Assembly: GCA_035582835.1 (NCBI GenBank)
Contig: JAYKAV010003085.1
Coordinates: 58,031-122,030, forward strand
DNA: 64,000 nucleotides
Reading direction: 5' to 3'
From: Phoebastria nigripes
Lineage: Eukaryota > Chordata > Aves > Procellariiformes > Diomedeidae
In this document: piece after piece, positions 14,023 through 27,900 of the stretch
Numbering within the stretch: position 1 is the stretch's first letter
Layout: each line of letters opens with the position of its first letter
Translations under genes and position numbers: made by a program
Notes under the pieces: generated by a model
Database searches by the model: none
The model's input: the letters and a program-made list of their open reading frames with translations, nothing else
What the model was told of the DNA's origin: nothing

Positions 14023-15620
14023 TGAGCATAAGCTATTTGGAGCAAAAAGAAAGAAGGCTTAAAAGCATAATGAATAATGTTTGTTTCATGATAAGTGAAG
14101 TGAGCTTCTGATTGCTAGTTTTTAAGTCTGCCCAATCATTTTGCCTTTTAAAATATTATTTTTAAAATTAATACCCTTGCATTTTTAGACAGATAATATC
14201 TTAAGGATTCTCAGCTGCATGGTCAAAATGCTATTGGTAGAGGCAAAATCAGATACCTATTTCCACTAATCTTTCCATAACCTATTGCAACCTGTGTTGA
14301 CTTCAACTTTGAACATTTATCAGGACGCATGTCCAGTGTGACCCTAATGTATTTTCTTGCNATTTTCTGCACAAAGCACAGAGGGACAAATAAGAAGAGG
14401 AATTCTAAATTTGTGGTGAAGCACCTATGCTTTCTCTAAAAGAAGCATGCTCTCTAGACACTTCGGGAGCAGATGAAATTATCTTCCAAAGACAGTGTTT
14501 GCAAAGTTGGTCAAAAAGTGAAGGAGAAAGCTTTTTTTTTTTTTTTTTTTTTTTTAAAATTAGAAAATGCTCCACACAACAGGTCTTAGATTGTGAATTA
14601 CATCCAGATGATTTCAGCTTCTTGCCAGGAAGGAAATTTTTTAGGGAAAACAGTGACAGTTGAACTCTGGTTTTATGTGGCTGTTCACACATGGTAAAAT
14701 AACATGGCAAAATAACATGGCTCACCCTCTCTCCATTATGAAATTGAACATGGTTTACCGCAATAGAGTCAGATTAGACCAATGAACTTTTGTCTGTATT
14801 CTTAGCAAATACTGAGGTATCATTAGAACAAAGTAGATCTGGAATGTTGTTTATACAAGGACGTTTCTCCAAATTTGAGCTGCTTTTGAAGGAAAACAGA
14901 CTGTGCCAACACAGCTTCTTCAAAACAATGAATTTAACTGTTATTTCAGAAACCCTAAACAGTAAGACACAGAAGCATGGTAGAGACAGAATTGGTTTGT
15001 TTGAGAACTTAAATGTTGCAGAATGAGTAGTTTCTCTTTGCTTCTGCAGGTTAGCTGTACACATGTATTTGAATGAGGCATCTTTCACAAAAGCCTTCTG
15101 GACTCAAATATAGAAAAAAGATTACAGATAATCAACATAAAGAATTAGTACTCTCCAAATACAAAGGCAATTGGAGAGAAAAAATAAACAAAGAACAGTG
15201 TGAAAGGTGGGGAGAGTAATGGTATATTTACTTTATAGTTAGCACTGGTTAAAGACTAGGGTAATGTCCTGTTTTCATATAAGGAATTAAATCACACAGT
15301 TTACAGTTCTGTAAACATCCAGCCCACTATTTTCCACTAAAACATTTAACTTGAACTGGAGTTGTATAGGATAGATTATGTCCCAGAACTCATTTAGCTC
15401 TAGTCCTCTTTGCTGAATCAGCAGATAATTGTGCTATCAGAAGCAGTAAGTTTCTGTCTCCAGAGCAATAAAAGTAAAGCAGGGTATTTAGTAAGAGCCA
15501 AATATAGTTACATCAACATCTGAGACCATGATAGTAAGTAAGAACTTGAGACACAGAATGTAGAAAGGTGTCAGTGGTATCAGTGTAGCCCATAAAATAC
15601 ATAAAAAATAGTTGATTTCT
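14023..15620. other. Unassigned noncoding DNA with poly(T) run
   Basis: A 24-base T run lies at 14532-14555. Overlapping open frames on both strands between 14405 and 15088 (up to 106 codons) were examined. They include polylysine/polyphenylalanine from the T run and show no recognisable domain. No repeat was assigned. Confidence 0.5.
14532..14555. repeat. Poly(T)24 homopolymer
   Basis: Uninterrupted T run of about 24 bases followed by AAAAT. It creates false polyphenylalanine and polylysine in the overlapping open frames. No retrotransposon 3' end was recognised next to it. Confidence 0.95.
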
Positions 15621-15660
15621 TTGGTCTGATCCTGTTCCCATTAAGGCAATAGGAAGATCC
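15621..15660. repeat. Fragment of ancient palindromic repeat
   Basis: The core GGTCTGATCCTGTTCCCATT followed by AAGGCAATAGGAAGATCC resembles the arm 'tctgatcctgctcccattgaagtcaatggga' of the same general repeat group seen at 58469-58572. Only one arm is recognisable. The assignment is by eye. Confidence 0.4.
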
Positions 15661-16240
15661 TTATTAATTTAATTAAATAATGAAGCAACAATAATATCTG
15701 TCTTCAGAAAATTAGTAGAATCCATGCAGCTGCAAAACAAAATCCCAAAATGTCAGTGGAGTTAGTAGATTATAATTACCCTTGGAATAAACACACATTC
15801 TAATAACCCAAAATCAACAGAATTGTATTCTCATGCAAATAAAATGGCTGTGGTTAAGTATTTGTCATATTTTTAAAAAATGAGGTGTAAAGGGCTTAAA
15901 ATACAACCATGTTTGAAATACCATGTCTGAGCATCTAGTATCATATATTCTATGCTCCGTTAGCTTCCTTCTTGAATCTCCTCCTGTGTATGGGAATTTA
16001 AATCATGGTGCAGTAGTGTAACATATTAATTGTAGAGTCAAGAATTACTATGATGATGTATGTGTAGACACAATATCATGGTATCCCAAGCTAAATCATG
16101 AAAAGCTTGGCTTCTAATACTGTATATGTATATTACAGTAGATATGTTATGTACTTAAGTACTTTAGTACTTACATGAGATAAACCTATTAAATAACTTC
16201 TAAATAACATTTTATGAGTTCACAGTTCAATCTAGAGAAG

Positions 16241-16276
16241 ATAAATATAAATAAATAAATAAATAAATAAATAAAT
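16241..16276. repeat. (AAAT)n tetranucleotide microsatellite
   Basis: Starting near 16241 as ATAAATATAAATAAAT, the sequence becomes a clean AAAT array to 16276, about eight or nine units in total with one early interruption. Confidence 0.93.
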
Positions 16277-19200
16277 CAGTATAAAATCATCATTCCAAGC
16301 AGTAATCTGAGGGTAAAGTCAACTAAGATTCTGGATTCTTAACACTAGAAATTTTCAGTAGCCTATATCACAGAACAATATGTTGATTCCTACAGAGATA
16401 AGAAAGAGCTGATAACACACTGCCCAAAGGATTTCTAAGTGTAACAGGATAGGCTTATGTATACTCAGGGTTCCCTTCATCTCAGAGATGGTTTAAGAAA
16501 TAGGCTGCTGGATAATGTATCATCTGAACAATCCATTGAAAACAGACAGCAAAGTAATGAACATAAACATATCAACGCCATAGCCTAGTAGCTTAGTCAT
16601 GACTAACTATAGCTTATGGAATATAGCATGGAATTCTCCATGAGAAAACTTTGTTTAAAAACACGATAACATCACAAAAAGCTAACAATGCAATACTTCT
16701 ACACCAGAAACATGTATTTGCCAGGCTAGGGAAAATCTATTTACTGTTTTTGATATTAGCAAGTCAGATGCTATCTTAACCATGTTTTCCATGCATTCAC
16801 AGGAAGAGAGATTCAATTATCTGTTTCCAATTAAATAAACTCTGTCTTTTAGAAATATGGATGCTGTCATTTTAGTAAATGCCATAATAACAGGAGTACC
16901 CATTGTGCATGGGTATGATCAGTGTATGCAAGCTTTTGCTGAGCTTTTCTTTCATCCTTATTGACATTTTAGCATGTCAGTAATAAGACAAAAAATAGCC
17001 TCTAACTACAGGAATTTCTGTTCCTTTCTGCTGTATCATCACTTCAGATCAGTTTTAGCTTTTCTCCATATCAGCCTCATTACGTAGAATCAGTATCTGT
17101 GTTCAGACTCCTGGAAGCAGAACTTTTAATGATGCGAGTGAGCCAAAAAGTGGTACATACATTTGCACTAGGGATCCAGGTGGTGCTAAGGAGCACTATG
17201 ATGAGCTAGAGGAAATAATCTTGAAATATGATACTGTTTTTTCCAGGCCCCTGTTAAATGACTATCATCTTGCACCACATAAAGTATGTTTTCCTGAGGT
17301 AAAGTCAATGAACTCAGCAGACCAGGATGAAGTCCATTTCTCACTGTCTTTCCATCTTGCCTTAGCTTCTTCCCCTTCATTTTAAAGGAAAATCCCTCCC
17401 CCGGCAAACAAAGTAAGGATTAATGCAATGTAGTTCTATAAAAATTACTAGATGAATCTATACATTCTGAATNTAATAGAAAAATTTATTTTATTCTCTA
17501 ATTTTTTACATTCCCCCCTTATTTTGTAACACTATAAAAGGAGTATTTCTGTTTGTTTGTTTTTTTGTTTAAATGCTGTTAAATTATCTCCAGAGCTTCT
17601 GCAAAAGAGGGGTATTGGTAATGGGTAGGGGTGGGGGGCAGGACAACAGGCAGTACTGCAAAACTTGGAAACCTTCCACTTGATATTGTCTCTATTATGC
17701 ATCCAGAGATAAATGGATATTGGACAGTGACTGACCGATCTTCCGTTCCTGTTCTGATGCTACCACAAGGGACTGTGGAGCAGATTTGGTTTTTTTCCTA
17801 ATGAAGCTTCTCTGGAAGTACTAAGAGGACACCAGACTATCTGGGAGCTAAATGACCTTTACAAGTTTTTAAGATAAGCCTTTGAGAAACAGATGAAAAC
17901 ATAAACAATAAGAAACTCAAGCAAAAACATTTCCCAGATGATTAAAAAAATGAACATAGTTACCACATTGATAATGTTATGAGAAAGAGCATCTAGATCA
18001 TAAAGAAGACAGATGGGCCTGAAACATGGAATAAGAAACAGATGGAGATAAAGGTTTGCACATGTAAGTGAAGGAGACCTTTCTTTAATGTTTAGTCAGA
18101 ACAAGGGTCTCCATTAACAAATCTTTTATGGGGTGAGAGGACTGGGAGATTTAAAAAAAAAAGGCAGTGAGAAAGAGAATGTCCAGCTTTGAACTGATTG
18201 TGTCTTTTAGTGACATAAACCCCAGTGTCTTAAAAGTTAATGTCTTTCTGATGCTTGTTTGCTGTAATTAGTGAACTTAGAGATGGGAACTGATAGTCTT
18301 AGATATTGAAACCTTTTATTCAGACTCTGAAGAAAGGGTGGGCAAAGTCAGTGCGAGTATCCACTGACTTTTACTGTGAGTTTTTACCAACCCTGACAGG
18401 AAATGAAGACCTAAACCAACGAGTAGGGATTTCGGTTTTCATCGTCCAGACACTCTCTTGGAAAATTGTCAGATAGTTCCCATTATGCAGGTAATCTTTA
18501 AGATCCAAACATCTCTTTATATCTGTCTTCTAAATATTGGCACTAAGCTATCTGACATCAGAACTACTATCACAGTAGCCCTTGGCAGGGCTGAAGACTC
18601 AGATACACTTAAGTAAGTGGATCTGTTTACAGCAGATGTCTCAGATGACAGCTTGTTTCTTAACTCGAGCATGTCCTCCCACAGGCATTAGGTCTGCATT
18701 TCACTGAACCTCCCTCCAGATTTTACAAAGCTTTGCTGCTTTTTGATTACTAGCCCACACTGAACGTTGTTACCATTTCTGATAGGTAAATCAGGATCGT
18801 TTTTAACAGCTGCTTTTTTTTTTTTTTCCCCCTCTTTCTTTTTGTTTAATCACATTATGAGGTCAGAATATGCTGGAGATTTCCAGGGTGCTCTCTTCTG
18901 AATGTTGGCTTCCTGTCCCTAGGGAACCTTTCAGCATGCCTACATGCAGGTGTGGACCTTGCCAGGTGCCCCTAACTGACAAAGTCATAGCCAGACACCC
19001 CCACATCAAAGACGACTAACAGAATCTATCATTAGGTTGGAAATTTAAGCAGCTCTCCTAATATCTCAGTAAAATGCTACAATGTGTGTTTTACTGGACT
19101 CCGTAATGCAGTTATGATTAGCACAATGGAATGAATGAAGTGGATTATCTTGAGTTAGATATATTATTCAAAAAACTCTGGAAACAACTTCAGAAATCTT

Positions 19201-20656
19201 CGGCAACTTGTTAGGAACTCATGAAGTTAATGATAAGGAGAGGTCAGCTAAAAGAGAGAAGTCAATTAAGTACAAACTTTCAAGAGAAGAAACATTGGAG
19301 TGTCTCATTATGAAAAAGACCAGTCAAATAGACATAACACAAACAGACAGTGGTACATATTCAAACACTGATCCCAACATTGCTGAAATGCTGATGATCT
19401 GAATNCAATTGGCTCATCAGAGCCAGAGCAGCCAGAGTTCAGGCTACAAGCTGTATGTTCAGGCAATTTCAGCTTACAATTAGAAGCTCAGTTTTCCTTC
19501 TTTTTCTTCGCATGCTTCGGCTAAAAAAAGTAACTGGGAGCTTTCATATTCCAGCTTTGTCTCTCCTAGCTTTTGTAACAGGATGTGTTTGTCTCACTCT
19601 TTACTAATGTGACACTGACACATCAAACAAAAGGGACAAAAGGAACTCTGCTTAGAATGAGTGATGGGATCTCACTCAGTTGGGGCTGTGAATTTAAGAG
19701 TTAATCTTGCAAGTGAAGCTAGAATTTGATATTCTAATGTGTATCTAATCTTTCCAAGATTCCCAAAGAAGTCCAACGAAAAGGTTCACATACAAATTTT
19801 TTCCAGTAAGTTCTTATTAATCATCTGCTATCAGCCAGCTGAGCTCCACATTAATCAAACATTACCAAAGAAATGGCAGTGACTAATCACACCTTGTAAC
19901 TGACATCTACTAGCTCAGCTGGGTATGAGAAATGGTTAATTACTCCAAACACTTATAGGCATGCAGAAGCTCCTAGAAGTCTTTTCCAGTGGGGAAGTCA
20001 GAGAAAGTGCTATCATAAATACCCTTAATCATTCTCTGAAATGTAATAGCTTTCTTTCTACTGGCTGTTTCTGTAGCTAAGGTAGATTTAGATGTCAACT
20101 TTCTGACACATCTGTTTTGCCCAAGTACTAAGAGTATGAAATAACTCAATAGCAATAATATAACTCTAGTTAATGTTGTGTGCTGGATGAAATATATGCC
20201 TTGTTGTTGTGGAGATACTTCAGATAGAGAAGAAGAGGTGAAACACTTCACTTAAAATGCAGGGTTTATAAACACTCAGAGCCACTCTGGTATTCCTTGC
20301 GCTGAATTTCATGTACTAAGATTTTCTTATGCAAAAGAATGAACGCAGGACCATGTTCTACAAAACATAGTAAAAGAATCCTATGGTTTAAGCTTCTGAG
20401 GTCTCCAGATGGTTGCTCGCTTCCAAACAGGCTTCTGAAAACGTAAATTGCTTTGGAAACCATTAATATATTATATTCCTATTTTACATATGACTTTCTA
20501 TAAAACAGAAATGATGATGTATGCTTGTGGTAGCAAGAATAAATGTACTATCCTAGCTAAAAAATCTAATAGATTGATCTACTATTTACAGACACTTTTG
20601 AATGAGTCAACATACCTATTATTGAGGTCATCAAAGGGGATTTTCCTAGTCTGTTT

Positions 20657-20680
20657 TGTTCCATTCATTGGAATGGAACA
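20657..20680. repeat. Perfect 9-bp inverted repeat (hairpin-capable)
   Basis: TGTTCCATT (20657-20665) and AATGGAACA (20672-20680) are exact reverse complements around the 6-nt spacer CATTGG. No surrounding stem extends it and no RNA-gene context is visible. Confidence 0.85.
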
Positions 20681-23600
20681 TTACAAAAGTTTTTGCTTGA
20701 TTTAAATTACAGTGTTTAGCTTTAACATCCAGGGCCTGTAATTTTATTCCAGAAATTAAGAAACTTTATGCCCTATTTTTGAGTTTAAATTTTAAAAGAT
20801 TAAATATTTTGGTTATAAGAAGTATAGTCCAGGATGTTAGTATTATTGCAGCTTTACCGCCTAATTTCAGTAAATTCAGCAATTTACCTTAACAGGAAAA
20901 AGGGCAGAACTGTGATAATGAACACAGCTTGACCCACAAAAAGTATAGGTAAGAATATCTTTCATGAAATAGAGTGGATCTTTTTGAACAGCTGAGTTTC
21001 CAGATCTACCTAGTCTACAAACAATACACAGAGCAGTCAGGGCCCTAAACTCCTGTATCTAGTGCCTTTGCAGATGCCTCTAGGTACAACAGCCTCTGGC
21101 TGCCATTTCAGAACGTGCAGGATTCCAATGGCATATCTGCCACTTCCAAAACTACGTCTTGGACACACCATGCCAAACCAAATAGACATACATGCAAATG
21201 TTTAAGCAACAGAATCTCTTATCAACATCACAGGATTCACTGGCCCTCACCTAGAATTTATGTTAATTTAAGTTTCGCAAAACGTACGGGGATACCCACT
21301 ACCCTTGTTGTAGCTTCTGCAGTGTATGATTTTCCAAGTCATCATAGTTAAAAATACAGTCTTGCCATTTGTATCTTCAATTTTACATGCATATTACTGA
21401 CTCACATGACTAGACTAAGCATGGCTGTGGAAACATATTTTTGAATGTGACATTTCACTTGTAAATGATGCTAGAGAAACAAAAAAACCCAAAACAACAG
21501 ACGTTGGTATGAAGATCAAAATAATTCTTACCTAAATGACTTGAGTCCACCTTTTCAAACTGCAGATACAATTCTTCATAATCAAGTTATGCAGACAAAA
21601 GCATTTGTGAGAACAAATTGCATTTTCACATTAGTCTTGTAGTAATATGACATGCAAAAGTCTTTGATTTTAAAAGTGGTTTAGGAATGTTCAAAAGGCA
21701 AACTTTTGTATTATATTTGCATGGGGATTTAGGGATTAGATTTATTACAATGATATTTACAGAGTTTCAGTTGTCTGTATGCTCAGCTACATTTGGAGAT
21801 ATCTAAAGAAACTTTCGGTGCATGGAAAATACCCAATGATGCTGATTATGGTGATTAGTGTGTGCTACTGCAATAAAACGAGAAAACATTTTCAATCCTA
21901 GACCATAAAGGCCTTGGAAAGGTACTTTGTCATTGTGTTGCAACTCTTAAGGATCAGAAGGAAAAACATAAACTGATATATATGTATGTACCTACTCAAG
22001 AGACTGTTACTGGAATAGAAAAAGCGTTTTACCTAAAAGATGAATGTGTTATTTCATCNTCAGCACAGCTTCTTCGTTACAACTTTTTGGATAGAAACTT
22101 TCTGGGTTCAAAGCAAATCTTTGCATAGGGGACTGTATGCCTGCTAATATGGAGGGGACACATATTCAAAGCAGAGAACAGTATACCTACATTCAAAATA
22201 ACTGCTTGTGTTAAAAAATCACATAGAAGAGGATCTTGATATTTTTCTAAACTGTTCCTTTAACACTAAATATCTCTGAACGATGAGAAGATCAAATTAT
22301 CAAGAGACAAGATAAAAGAGAGGATCAATGAATAGGGACACAGATACATACACACACTGAAGGAAATGTGGATGAGGTGTTTATCTTCCCAAAGACATTA
22401 CTCAAGGAGGGAAAAAAGCTTAGTTTCTAGAAACAGACTATTTAGAAGGTATATGTGTTAGAATTTACCATTTTCTTTTTCATCCTTTTTCCCTACTTAG
22501 GAGTTTTTGAAAACCCCAAGGAAAAAGAAGTCTTCAGCTCCCACGTGCTACTGTGAAGTCATACCAGTATACTAGTAAACACTGCAGAGGATTTTACTGG
22601 ACTTATTCCAGCAGATACCTCTTTAAGCACATCTCAGTATAACCAACTGACTATTTGTTTTCATTACAATTTTTTCTTTATATGGGTAAGTTAGTGACAA
22701 TAACATGCAAATAACAAGCAAAACCAAACTCTGACTCCAGGAGCTAAAGTTTCAAAATCAAAGGAATAATCTCCAGCTAATGTAAATTGCCACCATATCA
22801 GTTAATTTTCTTACCAAGGCAGCAAAACAAGTGGACGTTTCTTTTGAAAAACAATCATCCACCATTTTGTCTTGGGAAGTGGCAGACTTTTAAAACAGCG
22901 TTCATGCCATTTTGAAAGAAAACATCATATTTCCTGAAAAATAAACAAAAGAAAAACCCTCAACAATCAGAACCTGGATTCCCTTCTGTCAGAAAAAGAC
23001 TGTTAATTTTCTAATACATAATGATGCAATTCCAGTTCTCATCTTGGTTTTTAAATTTCAACAAAAAAAGAAGTGACAACATGATCATTTGAATATATGT
23101 TTATAGTTGGGTCAAGGGAAAAAGAATGGATGTTGTCTCTAGTAATATGCACCTCCCTTCCCTGATATCAAAGGCAAGCAATGACAGAATCAGGCAAACA
23201 GAATGCTCTTGGAAGAAAGGATACAGTTTTTGATGTAAGTATTATGAATTACAAATTAATAAATGAAATAGGCAATACTTATTTTTAGTTATGAAGATTG
23301 TTTTATTTTCTAACTCTGGGAGGAGTTGGTTAAGTGATCACCATACCTCAAAAGAAGAATATTATCTTAGTAACATGTAGTAATTCAATTCCTTTCAACT
23401 ATTTTCATACCCAGAAAATTAAGATTTGTTTTGAGATCNTCTTCAGATAACGAGGTAGCCTTATAAGCTACCTTTCCCCTGTCTACATTGCTAATCGGTA
23501 GCTGAAATCAAGGCCATAAATATGTGATACCAGAAGACCTGTTTCTCTAACATTTTGTGAAGTTGGTTCTTTGGGAATCAGCTTAATCATAGTGGGACAA

Positions 23601-24681
23601 TTGCCAGTGAATTTATTTGCCTGAGATACAGCTTAAAAAACATTGCAGAAATGGTGTGTGAATATCAGAGAAGGTCTTCCAGGCCTGAAGTCAATTCTTT
23701 CAAGAGGCTTGTACTTACGAGATTGTTACATATTAGAGTTTTATAATATTAAGGTCAATCTAAGCACAGACACAGTCAAAACGTTTAAGAGTCAAGCTGT
23801 TTTCAGCATTTGGAGGCATCAATGACAGTATTTCCTCATTCCCATCACAAGATGAAAGGTTGAGAATCCTTCAGGAAGCTCTATTACCGGTATACATGAA
23901 AGAATTGTCATCAATACTTATGCAAAGAAAAGGGCAGTCAAGTAAGCCCCTGAGAGATCCAACAATAGATGATGTTACATATTTATCATTTACAGTTACT
24001 ATATTTATTCTGATTTCAGGAGTTAGAGAGGACTCTGCTAATTACAGAAAACATTATTAGAGCTTGAGTATATTCTGTNTATACATAATCTGAACATAGA
24101 ACAAAGAGCAAATATAATGGAGGGAACGACCTGTTACTCTGAAACTAACTCAGGTTTTATTGTGTGAAAAAGCCATGAAAGCTGGTGTAGGGTAAGGCTA
24201 TGTTTTCTTTTTCTTTCCAAAGAATTCATTATTCTGTCAGATACAGAGTTAGCCTTTAAGGAATTACTTCATAAACTTAATTAAACCCATTAATCCTTTA
24301 AAAGACAAATTAATGTTCTAAGTGATTGGTACAGTCAAGAGAGTTGAACTATAAATTCTGCTAAGCAGGTGTATTCCATCTTTTTTTTTTTCTTTCTTTC
24401 TCCCTTTTTAATTATCTTGCTTTGATTCATGTTTTCTATACCATTTAAAATACAGGAAATGTTGATAAATTGGCAAAACTAGCTTTGATTATAATTTCTG
24501 GGATTTAAAAAAAAAGAATTAATTTTTCATTAATTATTCAATGTATTTGAAATATTAGTTGCCTTATTTAGTCATCTTTTTATTACAAGATGAGGCAGGC
24601 ACTGGAAAGGTCAGAATATTTTCATTTTAGGAAGTTGAGTCTGAAAAATCTCAGCTGGGATTCAGTTTTATTCTAGCTTTT

Positions 24682-24853
24682 AAAAGAGAGAGAAAAAGAA
24701 AGAGAGAAAAAGAGAGAGGAAGAGACAGAGGAGGAGGGAGCAAGAGAGGAAGGAAGGAAAAGAAAGCAAGCTAAAGAAAGCAAGCAAAAGAAAGCAAGAA
24801 AGCAGGAAAGCAAGCAAGAAAGCAGGAAAGCAAGCAAGCAAGAAAAGAGAAAG
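24682..24853. repeat. Purine-rich AAGC/AAGA/GAGA composite microsatellite
   Basis: About 170 bases are almost wholly A and G with C at regular steps. The first part is GAGA/AAAGA-rich and the second part is made of AAGC, AAGA and AGGAAAGC units repeated many times. The minus-strand 67-codon frame across it is merely low-complexity Leu/Ser/Cys/Phe. Long purine tracts can adopt triplex structure, but nothing here shows that it does. Confidence 0.95.
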
Positions 24854-24892
24854 TTGTGTAGAAAACTATATGACAAATCTATGGCAATCAGG

Positions 24893-24920
24893 AATAATAA
24901 TATAATAAATAATATAATAA
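24893..24920. repeat. AT-rich tandem repeat (AATAATATAATA)
   Basis: AATAATAATATAATAAATAA followed by TATAATAA forms two near-copies of an AATAATAT-type unit. It lies 40 bases beyond the purine-rich array. Confidence 0.8.
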
Positions 24921-27900
24921 AGGATATCCCTTTTCAAACTCTTCTCTGAAACCATGAAGAATATAAACTAGCATTTAAAAGCAAAATAAGAGAGTCTAAA
25001 GGTTTCTCAGATTCTTTGTGTCTACCTGGAACATGACCCACTTCTCATTTAGCAAATACTGGTAGAAAGAAAAAATGGAAGACGATGTCACTTATTTTTT
25101 ATATCCTGGACTAGTGGTCAGAGTACTTATTTGAGAAGCTGATTCAGATTCTGAGACTTCTGTGATCATATTCACATATCCTTGGAGCAGCCTAAAGGAA
25201 AGGCTGTGGGGAATCTCCCACTCCTTTTGAAGGGNTCACAGTAGTTAAGATTCATACAACCAAAGTATGAATAAGAGGAAATATAATTCTGTAACTATCC
25301 AGTAAACCTGCTGCACAGAAAATGATAGGTATGAAATGCCATTTTGTCTTATTAAGCACTTTTTATGCCTATTTATGACTATTTACATGCAGAAGAATAC
25401 ATATGCATATGTTCATGTTCAAGTTCATACTTCTACAGCTTTTAGATGGAGAGAGGCCAATAAGAAAACTAAAAAAAAAATCTGTCCTTGAAAAAGTTGT
25501 ATTGGTTATAAGATACTTCCATTTTCCATGAAGGTAGAGATTTAAGGAAGTTTGCATTTGTCCCTCAGCCTCCATCAATAAACATAGTAGTACAAATGCT
25601 TTAACATCTTAATAATTGCCAGGCTAAATTAAGGGGCTGATAGTGTTTTGATTTATGATTTGGAGGCCCCTTCTCATTGCTGGCCTTCAGGAAGATTGAG
25701 CTGTCTCCCATGTTCCCTGAAAGTGAGTCAATGACTGTTTATTCATTCCCTTGATTAGAAGGCTGCCCTGAAGCTAAATACAAGAGGCTGCTATAATAAA
25801 TGCAAGACTCACATGCTTTGTTTTGCTTTCTGGATTTAGTGCTAAACATTAAAAGGAATTGGAGATTGATTTTTGTGCAGGGAGCAGTGCCAGGTAAAAC
25901 AACAAGCAAGGGAATGGCCTTCTTCGTAGAAACAAGCTCTGTTAGTATGAGAGGCCAGAGACATAGTTGAGGTTTAACATTGCTGCTATTGAGCTGTTTG
26001 GAGGGGTTTTTTTAAATGTCTCATCAACTGTTGAGTTGACACCTGAGATGTCTTTTTATTTTAGCTTGCAGAGTAGCCATTTTGGTGGAAAATAATGAGT
26101 GGTAAATTACCTTTCTGCAACTAATAATCACATTCACTTTTTCAAACACTAAGGGAAGAATACTTAACCATCCAGTTGTATTTGGCTCCTGTGGCACCAT
26201 TGCTAAAGGGACACACATGCACACATGAACACACACAGGTGGGTAGGAGAATGAAAGATAATCAACTTGTTAATACATTAATGATTTCGTATTCCTTTCT
26301 TCCTGTTCCTTCCTTGTCTCATAACCTGATGATGTAGAGGTACTTCACAAACTGATTTCTCACCGCTTACTTCCTCCCTTCACTCCTGTTCTGGGATGCT
26401 TTTTTTGTCTGGCAGAGCAAGGAAGTGGTTTCAGTAGCAATTGACAAATTGGCCAACAATGTGGGTAATAAATGCAGTCAGTAGTCATTTCTCTACGCTG
26501 CAATTTACATGTCAAGCTTGAAAAGACTCTTCTCCTGTGTTCTGGGACTTAGAAGAACATCAAATAACATTTGCTAATGGAGTCTCTGCTAAAATGAAGC
26601 CAAAATTGATAAATCAATAAGCAAAACTATTGTCTTCTGGATATTAGTTTGAAGAGGACGTTTACAGTTTTTGAACCCAGACAAATGAATTGTTCTTTGT
26701 GATAAAGGACTGGACCTTCACCAAAAATTCTCTAGCATGGTATATTCAGGAGAGCTTATTCTGCTGAAGTAACTAGGATAGCTGGAGGCTTAGTGATAGA
26801 GTGGCTTTGAGAATTACAAGCCTCCAAAATTGCTTGCAAAATAAGGACAGATGCTAACCAGCTAAAAAGAGGATTTTTTAAAAAGTGAGAAAAAATAGCT
26901 AATGAAAGGCAATTTATGGAATGGCAGTGCTTTGAGGAAGAGAAAAGCAGGACTGACTTGCACTGAGCTTTCAAAAGTAAGCATGTGTCATTTGTAAATT
27001 GCCAATATGCAGGTACAAATCAGGACTGTGTTCCCTATATAGCTACATACATGCAGAGATCCTAATTGGGCCTTGGAGTTTACATGGTAAGTAGTGAAAA
27101 TCTGGGTATAACTCATTCAGATGGCAACTCTTTGATCAGTCCTCTAGCAAGACATAATGCATTCTGAAGTCAGTTTTCCCCAACCATATTTATTCTTTTA
27201 CTTATTGATATGGCAATGGTTTAAAGAGCTGTTGACCTCTTTCTTTGAATGCTCCCCATTCAAAAAGAAGGCTTTCTCAGACTCTTTATGAATTCTCAGA
27301 TTTTCCAGCTCAAACAGCCTTTTTATTTTTTTTTTTTTTTTTAATGTATAAATGCACGGACAGTTGTCATGGATGGAAAGATGGCATTTAATATAAAATC
27401 TTAGAAGATTATTTCAAATATACTAAGGCTTGCTCTCTTATTTTTTTCTTCCTTCTTGGACTGTAAACACAGCATTTCTTACAAAATAATGGATCTAAAA
27501 GGAACTCATCACATCCATTATATCAGATGTATAAAGAAATTTTAGAAATTAGGACTTTGAATTAATATTTTACAGAAATTATTCTAACAGAAGTTTTTGG
27601 GGAATATATTTCCATATCTGACTATCAAAGTACTTCCCCTTTCACAAAAAGATTTATAGAATTAAAGATTTTCTGTGCACTGGGAAATCAACCTATGCAA
27701 ATTATGATTGTCTGCAATGAAGGCTATTAGATTTTTCATCGAAGTTAATTCCCCTCTGTTTAGAGAGAGAGATCCATGAGTTTTGATCGTACTTTCTTTA
27801 ACTCGCTGCAATGATTCTGGCCTAATGTTAGTGTTAGTTAAAATGTTCCTGGATCAATTAGGAACAGAAATCTTGACTAACAAGTTTTTGAGCAATAATT

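Larger units (their letters stand above)
15661..24681. other. Unassigned AT-rich noncoding DNA
   Basis: A nine-kilobase stretch without a supported gene. Identified small items are the AAAT array (16241-16276), a T/C tract at about 18813-18846 and a short hairpin (20657-20680). The segment 21030-21350 is compositionally richer (several CpG dinucleotides) and resembles complex unique or old repeat sequence, but I could not name it. Open frames are 60-92 codons and unremarkable. Confidence 0.5.

Noticed and set aside
14405..15088. Overlapping frames of 78-106 codons on both strands
   Set aside because: Partly produced by the T24 run, with no recognised domains and no splice or start context that favours one strand.
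18338..18375. AAAGTCAGTGCGAGTATCCA then CTGACTTTTACTG as a palindromic repeat fragment
   Set aside because: The inverted core is suggestive but too short and diverged to separate from chance.
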